A stretch of 64,000 nt of DNA from the NCBI RefSeq assembly GCF_007830495.1, contig NZ_VLKW01000002.1, positions 146,270-210,269 on the forward strand, written 5' to 3'. The notes below the pieces were generated by a model. That model was not told where the DNA came from, made no database searches, and worked only from the letters and a program-made list of their open reading frames with translations. The first letter of the stretch is position 1, and the number at the start of each line of letters is the position of its first letter. The position numbers and the translations under genes were made by a program. This DNA is from Pseudoduganella flava. Lineage in GTDB: Bacteria > Pseudomonadota > Gammaproteobacteria > Burkholderiales > Burkholderiaceae_D. Positions 1-6,867 of this stretch are shown in pieces.

Positions 1-76
1 GCGGGAGTAGCTCAGTTGGTAGAGCGCAACCTTGCCAAGGTTGAGGTCGAGAGTTCGAGACTCTTCTCCCGCTCCA
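1..76 (+). tRNA. tRNA-Gly (anticodon GCC)
   Basis: A full cloverleaf fits from the first base. The acceptor arm GCGGGAG pairs with CTCCCGC, and the T-arm carries GTTCGAGAC. The anticodon at 34-36 is GCC, which reads GGC glycine codons. The 3' CCA is encoded at 74-76. An intrinsic terminator follows within about 10 bases, so this may be the last gene of a tRNA transcript that began before the window. Confidence 0.97.
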
Positions 77-85
77 GTTTCAAGA

Positions 86-116
86 AAAGGGCAGCCGAGG
101 TGGCTGCCCTTTTTGT
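86..116 (+). terminator. Rho-independent terminator after tRNA-Gly
   Basis: An 8-bp perfect stem GGGCAGCC (89-96) / GGCTGCCC (102-109) with a 5-base loop is followed by a T-rich run. It sits directly behind the tRNA. Confidence 0.92.
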
Positions 117-173
117 TTTGTCCAACGCGCGACGCCCTTTTTGCGATCTTGCCGCGCGATTGATTACTTGGCC

Positions 174-731
174 CTAGGTGCGCGCAGCCTTCCACTTCCG
201 CATGCACGCCAACCCAGCCAACCCCGCCGTGAACATCAACGCAGCCCCCGGCTCCGGAACCGGCGTCACGCTGATCACCGTTTGCGGCGTCACGGTCTGC
301 GACCAGTATGAGTCATAGAAAACGGTATAAAAATACGTATTGGTGATCGTCTCGTCGAGCCGGACACCCTGGCTCACGGCGTGGAAAGCCAGCGTGCCGC
401 CCGGCGTATAGGCAAAGCTCTGCACCTCGCAGCGCAGGCAGTAGTCGGGAACCTGCGGCCCCACCAAATGCGTCATGTACGCGTCGGGAAGGTTCGACGC
501 GAGCGTATAGGCAAAGTTGGTCAGCTCAGCCAACTCGAACGAGCCGTTTCCGTTCAGGTCGTCGGCGACGAAAAAGCCGCCCAGGTAACGGCTGGTGTCG
601 AAGCCGTCGAGCGCATCGTTCCAGCCGGAGTCGAAGTAAAACCCGCTGTAAGAGAAGTCGTAGCGTGCCGCCGTTGAAGGGGACGCGGCTCCAAGCGCCA
701 GTACCAACGCAGCGGTAGTTCGAATGGTCAT
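174..731 (-). CDS. PEP-CTERM sorting domain protein
   Basis: This is a 185-residue secreted protein. The start at 731 is preferred over an in-frame start 18 codons earlier because AGGAGG lies just upstream and a clean signal peptide (LVLALGAASPSTA) follows. The C terminus holds VPEPG, a hydrophobic stretch and then basic residues (RKWK), the tripartite PEP-CTERM signal recognised by exosortase. The body contains an acidic DLNGNGSFE segment that resembles a calcium-binding loop, and a CLRC pair. The specific role is unknown; family members are surface or matrix proteins. Confidence 0.88.
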   Translation of the reverse strand: MTIRTTAALVLALGAASPSTAARYDFSYSGFYFDSGWNDALDGFDTSRYLGGFFVADDLNGNGSFELAELTNFAYTLASNLPDAYMTHLVGPQVPDYCLRCEVQSFAYTPGGTLAFHAVSQGVRLDETITNTYFYTVFYDSYWSQTVTPQTVISVTPVPEPGAALMFTAGLAGLACMRKWKAART

Positions 732-951
732 CGCGCACCTCCTTCGTTGAAAGGATTTTGACCTTAACATGGTCTTAACGCGCATTGGTGACCGAAGCGC
801 CGCACTTGTCGAAACATATCAGGCGGCGTTGCCGAGATAGTCAGCATGGGCCCGGCTGGCGATCGCCTCCTGGCCGGATGCGGACCTCGACATTATGCTA
901 AGCTGGCAGACCGCCGGACCTGCCGGCCGCCGTCATCCAAGAAACCACACC

Positions 952-1203
952 ATGAACACCGAAGTCAAAACCATCCGCGACGCCGTCGCGCTCGTGCTGC
1001 GCGCGTGGCGCCAGGCGCTGCCGTTTTTCCTCAGTATCGAGCTGTGGCTGATGCTGCTGGTGGCCGCCGCCACGGTCGGCGGCGTATGGCTGACGGCGAT
1101 GGCGGATGGGCGCGCGGTGCTGGCCTTCGGCTTCGCGATCGGCTATGTAGCGACGCGCACCGTGCTGCACGTGAAGCGCGTCCTGAGCTGGCCGTTCATC
1201 TGA
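952..1203 (+). CDS. Small membrane protein, function unknown
   Basis: An 83-residue product starting MNTEVK, with two predicted membrane segments (about residues 24-47 and 55-72) and a basic C-terminal part. The longer in-frame reading from 895 begins with an unlikely Pro/Arg-rich leader and is not used. I do not recognise the family. The gene converges with the YeeE/YedE transporter gene and is divergent from the PEP-CTERM gene. Confidence 0.6.
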   Translation: MNTEVKTIRDAVALVLRAWRQALPFFLSIELWLMLLVAAATVGGVWLTAMADGRAVLAFGFAIGYVATRTVLHVKRVLSWPFI

Positions 1204-1221
1204 CCGGCCGCGCCGCGGGCA

Positions 1222-2439
1222 TCAGCAAGCGGTCGGCCTGACCCGCTCGACCTCCAGCCCGAACACGGGGCGCAGCCGCGTCCCTACCACGTTGCCGACG
1301 AATGCGGCAACGAGCCACAGCCAGCCGTGCAGGCTGCCCGAGATGATTCCGCTGAAGTAAGCGCCGATATTGCAGCCATACGCCAGCCGCGCGCCGTAGC
1401 CCAGCAGCAGGCCGCCGACGACGGCGGCGATCAGCGAACGCATCGGCACCTTCCACACGGGCGCATACCGCCCGGCCAGCGCGGCGGCCAGCATCGCGCC
1501 CAGCACGATGCCGATGTCCATCACGGACGTGACGTCCTGCGTGATCGGTGCGGCCAGTGCGGCGGCGTTCTTCGCGCTGGACCAGTACGTCCAGCTGGCG
1601 ACGTCGATGCCCAGCAGCGATGCCGCCTTCGCACCCCATAGCGCGAATGCGGACGTGACGCCCCATGGCCGTCCGGACAGTGCCAGCGTGGCGAAATTGA
1701 GCACGACCAGCGCAAGGGCGCCAGCCACCAGTGGCCATGGGCCATGCAGCCATGGCGATGCATGCCGCGGCTGCGTGTGCGCTGCCACGAGGCGGCCATG
1801 GCGGCGCTTCTCGACGGCGACGGTGACCGCCGCGATCAGCGCGAACACGATCCAGTTCAATGCCAGCGCCGGGGCCAGGCCCAACGTCTTGACGACGGAG
1901 ATCGGCGCGAGCTGCGGCAGCGACGTCCAGAACGGCATGTGCGCCGTCGCGATCACCGAGCCCGTAATGAATGCGATCAAGGTCACGACCATCCGCGTGC
2001 TGCCGCCGCCCACCGTGTACAGCGTGCCGGACGCGCAACCGCCGCCCAGCTGCATGCCGATGCCGAAGATGAACGCGCCGACGACCACCGACGTGCCGGC
2101 CGGCGAGACGAGGCCCGTGACGGGATTGCCGAACAGCGTGCCCGCGGACAGGGCGGGGAAGAACAGCGCCACGCCGACGGCCAGCATCAGCATCTGCGCG
2201 CGCAGGCCGGCGCCGCGGCCGTCCGCGATGAACACGCGCCACGCGGACGTGAAGCCGAATGCGGCGTGATACAGGGCCACGCCCAGCAGGGCGCCGACGA
2301 TGTACAGGGCCGCCTGCTTGGGACCGACGGCCTGCGCGAGGTACCAGGCGCCGAGCGCGATGAGGAGCAGCGCAATGCCCATCGGCTGGGCATTGACGGC
2401 CGTGCGGACGGGAAGGGAAGGGGAAGCGGTTGAGGACAT
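1222..2439 (-). CDS. YeeE/YedE (TsuA-type) sulfur transporter
   Basis: A 405-residue polytopic inner-membrane protein with about ten hydrophobic segments. The family takes up thiosulfate or related sulfur compounds through a chain of conserved cysteines. The signature cysteine motifs are present: GGGCASG in the first half and YGCNIGAYFSG near the C terminus. The start at 2439 (MSSTAS) is chosen over an in-frame start 11 codons upstream. No TusA/YeeD-like partner gene lies next to it, so the exact substrate is open. Confidence 0.85.
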   Translation of the reverse strand: MSSTASPSLPVRTAVNAQPMGIALLLIALGAWYLAQAVGPKQAALYIVGALLGVALYHAAFGFTSAWRVFIADGRGAGLRAQMLMLAVGVALFFPALSAGTLFGNPVTGLVSPAGTSVVVGAFIFGIGMQLGGGCASGTLYTVGGGSTRMVVTLIAFITGSVIATAHMPFWTSLPQLAPISVVKTLGLAPALALNWIVFALIAAVTVAVEKRRHGRLVAAHTQPRHASPWLHGPWPLVAGALALVVLNFATLALSGRPWGVTSAFALWGAKAASLLGIDVASWTYWSSAKNAAALAAPITQDVTSVMDIGIVLGAMLAAALAGRYAPVWKVPMRSLIAAVVGGLLLGYGARLAYGCNIGAYFSGIISGSLHGWLWLVAAFVGNVVGTRLRPVFGLEVERVRPTAC

Positions 2440-2511
2440 GATGCGGAAATAAGGTAGTGCGGAACCCGCCATTTTCGCGCGTTTCGCCGTTTTCTGCAGG
2501 CTGCACGCCGC

Positions 2512-2850
2512 TCAGTGGAACTCGCGCACCTCGACGCCCGTGCGGCAGGCAACGGCCGCCTTGCTTCCCCATGCCAGCGCCTCGTCCATGCTCGCCAGCT
2601 CCAGCACCCAGAAGCCGCCGATGTGCTCCTTGGTTTCCAGGTAAGGGCCGTCCGTGACGAGCACGCGGCCGTCGGCCTGCCGGCGGATCGACTTGGCGCG
2701 CGGCGCGCCGTGCAGGCCGCCGACGAACGTGCGCACGCCAGCGGCGATCATCTCTTCGTTGAGCTGGTGGATGGCGCGGATCGTCGCGTCGTCTTCCGTG
2801 GCGGGGTCGAAATCGTCGGGGTGGTGAATCGCTACCAGAAAGCGGGGCAT
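2512..2850 (-). CDS. YCII-domain protein
   Basis: A 112-residue single-domain protein. The hallmark DGPYLETKEHIGGFWVLE segment (about residues 68-85) is typical of the YCII family of small alpha/beta dimers often encoded near ECF sigma factors. The start at 2850 (MPRFLV) has GGAGAAG upstream; a 26-codon in-frame extension is rich in Arg/Gly and unlikely. No sigma factor is adjacent here. Biochemical function is not known for most members. Confidence 0.85.
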   Translation of the reverse strand: MPRFLVAIHHPDDFDPATEDDATIRAIHQLNEEMIAAGVRTFVGGLHGAPRAKSIRRQADGRVLVTDGPYLETKEHIGGFWVLELASMDEALAWGSKAAVACRTGVEVREFH

Positions 2851-3055
2851 GGTCTTCTCCTTGAATCGGGCGGGGCCGATTGCCCCGCGCTCATACCGAC
2901 GACGGCCCGCATGCCGCGGGATCGACAAAACGGGCGGAAAAAACTTCGGCCTGGCGCGGCCGCTGTCGTCGGGCCTGCGGCACGGCCCGCGCCGCCGTCC
3001 GCGCTGTTAGCATGGCGACAGTAGGGCAACCACGACCAGACAAGGAGACGACACG

Positions 3056-3601
3056 ATGACCGCCCCATCCGACAACAACCTGATCGCCACATTGCAGGCG
3101 CGCTTCGCCAGCCACCCCGAGCGCCACGCCGGCATCGACTGGGCTTCCGTCCAGGCCCGCCTCGATGCGCACCCGGACGCGCTGCGCACGCTGCGCGAGA
3201 TGGAGCGCACCGGCGGCGAGCCGGACGTCGTCGCGCTTGACGAGACCAGCGGCGCCATCGTGTTCTGCGACTGTTCCGCCGAAAGCCCCGCGGGCCGCCG
3301 CAGCCTGTGCTACGACGCTGCTGCGCTGGCCGCCCGCAAGGAGAACAAGCCGGCCGGCAGTGCCGTCGTGCTGGCCGGCGAAATCGGCATGACGCTGCTC
3401 TCCGAGGAGCAGTACCGGCACCTGCAGACGCTGGGCGAATTCGACCGCAAGACGTCCAGCTGGCTGCACACGCCGGACAGTGTGCGCCAGCAGGGCGGGG
3501 CGCTGTTCGGCGACCGGCGTTACGGGCGGGTGTTCGTCTATCACAACGGCGCCGAGTCGTACTACGCGGCGCGCGGCTTGCGGGGCAGCGTGACCGTCTG
3601 A
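3056..3601 (+). CDS. DUF4256 family protein
   Basis: A 181-residue soluble protein preceded by AAGGAG. The conserved stretches EMERTGGEPDVV, FCDCSAESPAGRRSLCYD and YHNGAESYYAARG match the DUF4256 family along the whole length. No catalytic role is established. The gene is divergent from the YCII gene, with about 200 bp of shared upstream sequence. Confidence 0.88.
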   Translation: MTAPSDNNLIATLQARFASHPERHAGIDWASVQARLDAHPDALRTLREMERTGGEPDVVALDETSGAIVFCDCSAESPAGRRSLCYDAAALAARKENKPAGSAVVLAGEIGMTLLSEEQYRHLQTLGEFDRKTSSWLHTPDSVRQQGGALFGDRRYGRVFVYHNGAESYYAARGLRGSVTV

Positions 3602-3664
3602 CGGCCAACGGCGTGGCCGCGCACGCAACCGTGCGCGCCGATCCTGCGGTAGAATGCGATATTC

Positions 3665-3681
3665 ATTTGCGCAAATATAAT
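3665..3681 (+). promoter_or_regulatory. Palindrome overlapping a TATAAT -10 box, upstream of the CLC gene
   Basis: ATTTGCGCAAAT (3665-3676) is a perfect 12-bp palindrome. Its last base is the first base of a perfect TATAAT (3676-3681). The start codon of the chloride channel follows about 48 bases later. No good -35 box is visible, which would fit an activated or repressed promoter. Function is inferred from position only. Confidence 0.45.
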
Positions 3682-3729
3682 GGCATTGGCCGACAGGCCG
3701 ATGCGCCGTCCACCCGCATTCCAGCAGCC

Positions 3730-5046
3730 ATGCACAGCCGGCACCACATTCCCACCGCCTTCCGCCGTGAATTCGCCACCCCCGGCCTGTGGTGGACGCG
3801 CGCACTCGTCATGGGGGCGGCCGCGCTGGCCGGCCTTACCGTCGTCGCCTTCACGTGGCTGGCCGAAACGGCGCATGGGGCATTCCTGCGGCTGGCCGGC
3901 GGCGCATGGTGGTTGCCGCTGCTGTGGACACCGGTGCTGACGGCCTTCATCGTCTGGCTCACGCGGCGTTACGCGGCCGGCGCCGGCGGCTCCGGCATAC
4001 CGCAGGTGATGGCAAGCCTGGAGCCGGAGGTCGGCGATGCGCAGCGCGGCCTGTTCGTGTCGCTGAAGCTGAGCGCCGCGAAGATCGGGCTGACGGCGGC
4101 CGGCCTGCTGGGCGGGTTGTCGCTGGGCCGGGAAGGGCCGTCCGTGCAGATCGCCGCGGGCGTCATGCATGCGGTGCGGCCGCTGCTGCCGCGCCGGGCG
4201 CTCGTCTCCACCCATGCGCTGCTCGTTGCCGGCGGCGCGGCCGGCATCGCCGCCGCGTTCAACACGCCGCTGGCCGGCGTGATGTTCGCGATCGAGGAGC
4301 TGTCGGGCCGGCCGGAGCAGCGCAACAGCGGCTTGATCGTCGCCGGCATCGTGCTGGCCGGCCTGATCGCCGTGTCCGCGCACGGCAATGCCACGCACTT
4401 CGGCGTCATCCACCCGGGCCCGATCGGGTGGGGCTTGCTGGGGCCGGGCCTGCTGACGGCGCTCATCGTCGGCGTCGCCGGCGGCCTGTTCGCCCGCCTG
4501 CTGCTGGCCAGCCTGGGTGGCCGCTCGCCGGACCGCTTCAGCCGCTGGCGCGCGCGCCGCCCGGTACTGTTCGCGGCCGGCTGCGGCCTCGCCGTCGCGG
4601 GCATCGGCCTGCTGACGCACGGCGCGGCCGTCGGCAGCGGCAACGAGGCCACCAAGGCGATGCTGGACGGCGGCGCGTCGCCGGTGGCCGGCTTCGCGCT
4701 GCACAAGCTCGCCGCCACCTGGCTGACCGTGTGGAGCGGTGCGCCGGCCGGCATCTTCGCGCCGTCGCTGGCGATCGGCGCGGCGCTGGGGCACGACATC
4801 GGCGTCCTCACCGCCTACCCGCACGTGCCCGCGCTGATCGCTCTCGGCATGGCCGGCTTCCTCGCCGCCGCCACGCAGGCGCCGCTGACCGCGTTCATCA
4901 TCGTGATGGAGATGGTCGACGGCCATGCGATGGTCCTCAGCCTGATGGCGTGCGCCGTCGTCGCCAGCACGATTTCGCGGGTCCTCAGCCCGCCGTTGTA
5001 TGGGGCGCTGGCGCAGTTGCAGCTCGAGCGTGTGGCCAGCCGCTAG
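3730..5046 (+). CDS. CLC family chloride channel / H+-Cl- antiporter
   Basis: A 438-residue inner-membrane protein of the CLC family. The selectivity motifs are GSGIP (residues 87-91), GREGP (133-137, with the gating glutamate E135) and GIFAP (near 340). A glutamate pair in FAIEE (near 189-190) sits where the internal proton glutamate lies in E. coli ClcA, so proton-coupled antiport is more likely than a pure channel (inference). There are no C-terminal CBS domains. The start at 3730 is the first ATG that gives a normal CLC N terminus; upstream in-frame codons belong to a shadow reading. Confidence 0.93.
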   Translation: MHSRHHIPTAFRREFATPGLWWTRALVMGAAALAGLTVVAFTWLAETAHGAFLRLAGGAWWLPLLWTPVLTAFIVWLTRRYAAGAGGSGIPQVMASLEPEVGDAQRGLFVSLKLSAAKIGLTAAGLLGGLSLGREGPSVQIAAGVMHAVRPLLPRRALVSTHALLVAGGAAGIAAAFNTPLAGVMFAIEELSGRPEQRNSGLIVAGIVLAGLIAVSAHGNATHFGVIHPGPIGWGLLGPGLLTALIVGVAGGLFARLLLASLGGRSPDRFSRWRARRPVLFAAGCGLAVAGIGLLTHGAAVGSGNEATKAMLDGGASPVAGFALHKLAATWLTVWSGAPAGIFAPSLAIGAALGHDIGVLTAYPHVPALIALGMAGFLAAATQAPLTAFIIVMEMVDGHAMVLSLMACAVVASTISRVLSPPLYGALAQLQLERVASR

Positions 5047-5088
5047 CGCGGCCTGTATCATTGCGCTTCCGTTCAACCCGCGCATGCC

Positions 5089-5463
5089 ATGATCCCTGAC
5101 GATATCCGGCGTTTCATCGTCCAGTGCATTCCTTCCGTGCCGTTTCTCGAGGCGCTGTTGCTGCTGCGCGAGAACCCGCACCAGGCATGGGACGCGGCGG
5201 CGCTGGCGCAGCGCCTCTATCTCGATGCCGCGACGGCCGAACGCCTGCTGGCGGAACTGACCAGCGCCGGGCTTGCCGCGCAGCGGGATGGGCAGGGGCA
5301 CGGCTACGCGCCGCGCGCGCCGGAGCTGGCCGCGCGCGTCGATGAACTGGCCGACGTGTACCGGCGCCACCTCGTGGAAGTCAGTACCCTGATCCATCGG
5401 AAAAGCAACCGCAAGGCGCAGGCGTTTGCCGAGGCCTTCGTCTGGCGTAACAAGGAGTCGTAA
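5089..5463 (+). CDS. Winged-helix-like hypothetical protein
   Basis: A 124-residue protein. Residues about 20-75 look like a small winged helix (paired helices ending LLAELTSAGLAAQRDG), followed by a charged helical tail. The stop codon at 5461-5463 abuts the next start at 5464, and an AAGGAG inside its 3' end serves that gene. With the two downstream small membrane proteins it forms a three-gene unit. It may be a regulator of that unit, but this is inference. Confidence 0.65.
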   Translation: MIPDDIRRFIVQCIPSVPFLEALLLLRENPHQAWDAAALAQRLYLDAATAERLLAELTSAGLAAQRDGQGHGYAPRAPELAARVDELADVYRRHLVEVSTLIHRKSNRKAQAFAEAFVWRNKES

Positions 5464-5721
5464 ATGGCAAGCGTCATCTATCTGCTGTGCGCCGCCACCG
5501 CGGCCGCGTGTGCGGTGCTGCTGCTGCGCAGCTACCGCAAGACGCGCGTCAAGCTGCTGCTGTGGAGCGGCCTGTGTTTCGGGGGAATGGTCGTCAACAA
5601 CGTGCTGCTGGTGGTCGACCGCGTGGTCCTGCCGGAGCAGGACCTGCGCACGTGGCGCCTCGTGGCGGCGCTGCTGGCGCTGATGCCGCTGCTGTACGGC
5701 CTGGTGGCGGAGGACGAATGA
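5464..5721 (+). CDS. Small membrane protein (DUF5985-like), first copy
   Basis: An 85-residue protein with three hydrophobic helices and almost no soluble part, ending in EDE. It begins directly after the stop of the winged-helix gene and overlaps the following small membrane protein by 4 nt (ATGA). It resembles the DUF5985 family by length and topology; that name is from memory. Function unknown. Confidence 0.65.
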   Translation: MASVIYLLCAATAAACAVLLLRSYRKTRVKLLLWSGLCFGGMVVNNVLLVVDRVVLPEQDLRTWRLVAALLALMPLLYGLVAEDE

Positions 5722-5987
5722 TGGAAGTGAACGGCCTGTTGAGCGGCGCGATCGTGATGGCGACCCTGACGATCGCGCTGTTCTTCCTGCGCTTCTGGCG
5801 CCAGACGCGCGACCGCTTCTTCCTGTGCTTCGCCGCCGCGTTCGCGCTCGAGGCCGTGCACCGGCTGCTGTGGGCGCTGGCGCCGCTGGCCGATCCGGAT
5901 GCGCCGCTGTACTACCTGATCCGGCTCGCGTCGTATGCGCTGATCCTCGGCGCCATCATCGACAAGAACCGCAAGCCGCCGGCCTGA
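5718..5987 (+). CDS. Small membrane protein (DUF5985-like), second copy
   Basis: An 89-residue protein with three hydrophobic segments, a central basic FLRFWRQTRDRFFL stretch, and a basic end (DKNRKPP). Its ATG lies inside the stop region of the upstream gene, so translation is probably coupled. Similar size and topology to its neighbour suggest a pair that acts together, perhaps as a heterodimer in the membrane. Function unknown. Confidence 0.65.
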   Translation: MMEVNGLLSGAIVMATLTIALFFLRFWRQTRDRFFLCFAAAFALEAVHRLLWALAPLADPDAPLYYLIRLASYALILGAIIDKNRKPPA

Positions 5988-6000
5988 ATCTACCGCGGCT

Positions 6001-6702
6001 TCACGCTCCGGCCACCGGCGCCGGCCGCGTCAGCAGGGCGGCACGGCGCGGCGGATCCTTCAGCACCGTCTCGCCGTTGACGAGCCACGCGACGGCGAAC
6101 GCCGCCACCGCGCACGTCTCCGGCCAGAAGAACGACGCGCCCCGCGTCGTCAGCGCCAGCACGGCGATCGCCACGTACGACAGCAGCATCACGGCGCCGC
6201 AGATCTTGTACATGCGCTGGCGCTTGCGGCGCTGCACGCTGCGCGGCGGCGTGGTGGCGCCGAAGCGGAAGTACACCATGTAGAACGACAGGGCGGCAAA
6301 CGTGATGGCGAACATCAGGTGAAAGCCGAGGATGCCGTGGTTCGAATAATGGTTGTCCTTGCCCAGGTCCGGATAGCGCGCCAGCAGCTCGGCCGCGTAG
6401 GTCGGGTCCATCGGGAACAGCGCCAGGCCCATCGCGGCAATGCCGGCGATCGTTGCGACAACGTTGTCGCGCAGGTGCGGCGTGCGGTAGCAGGCCAGCA
6501 GCGCGCCGGACAGCACGGTGGTCGACACGAATACGTCGCGCATGCTGGTGTAGTAGTAGGCGCTCAGCGAATCGGTGGTGCGGATGCCCTCGAACAGCAG
6601 GCCGCCGCCGCGCACCACGAGGGGCATCAGCAGGCCGAGCCAGCCGATCAGCTTCCGCAGGGTCAGGTACGACACGATGTAATGGTGTTCGGCCGCGTGC
6701 AT
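6001..6702 (-). CDS. Polytopic membrane protein, function unknown
   Basis: A 233-residue protein with about six hydrophobic segments. GGAGAG lies just upstream of the ATG at 6702. Between segments there are Tyr-rich and His-rich loops (LSAYYYTSMRDVF; YSNHG). It resembles DUF998-type or similar uncharacterised membrane proteins only in general form; I do not assign a family. It faces the two small membrane protein genes tail to tail. Confidence 0.7.
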   Translation of the reverse strand: MHAAEHHYIVSYLTLRKLIGWLGLLMPLVVRGGGLLFEGIRTTDSLSAYYYTSMRDVFVSTTVLSGALLACYRTPHLRDNVVATIAGIAAMGLALFPMDPTYAAELLARYPDLGKDNHYSNHGILGFHLMFAITFAALSFYMVYFRFGATTPPRSVQRRKRQRMYKICGAVMLLSYVAIAVLALTTRGASFFWPETCAVAAFAVAWLVNGETVLKDPPRRAALLTRPAPVAGA

Positions 6703-6867
6703 ATTGTTCTCTCCGTCTTTTTTTGGGCGCCAAGGGGCGCCTGCGAAATGAAAAGTCTACTCCCGGCCCCGGATCGGAGGCGCCCGGGTGACGCTTTCAT
6801 GTTGCGACAACAAGCGCGTTGACGGCTTGAGCGGGGCAGGGCACACTCGCACAAAAAAAGGAGACCC

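Noticed and set aside
846-1241. 131-codon open frame overlapping the small membrane protein
   Set aside because: It has the composition of a frame-shifted shadow (Arg/Ala/His-rich) and no ribosome site, while the overlapping frame gives a membrane protein.
3307-3729. Long in-frame extension in front of the chloride channel, overlapping the DUF4256 gene
   Set aside because: The extension is Arg/Ala/Gly-rich shadow sequence of the DUF4256 gene in another frame; the CLC N terminus starts normally at 3730.
5990-6733. Alternative minus-strand frame over the 6.0-6.7 kb membrane protein
   Set aside because: It is Arg-rich with no hydrophobic segments; the frame at 6001-6702 has six and a good ribosome site.
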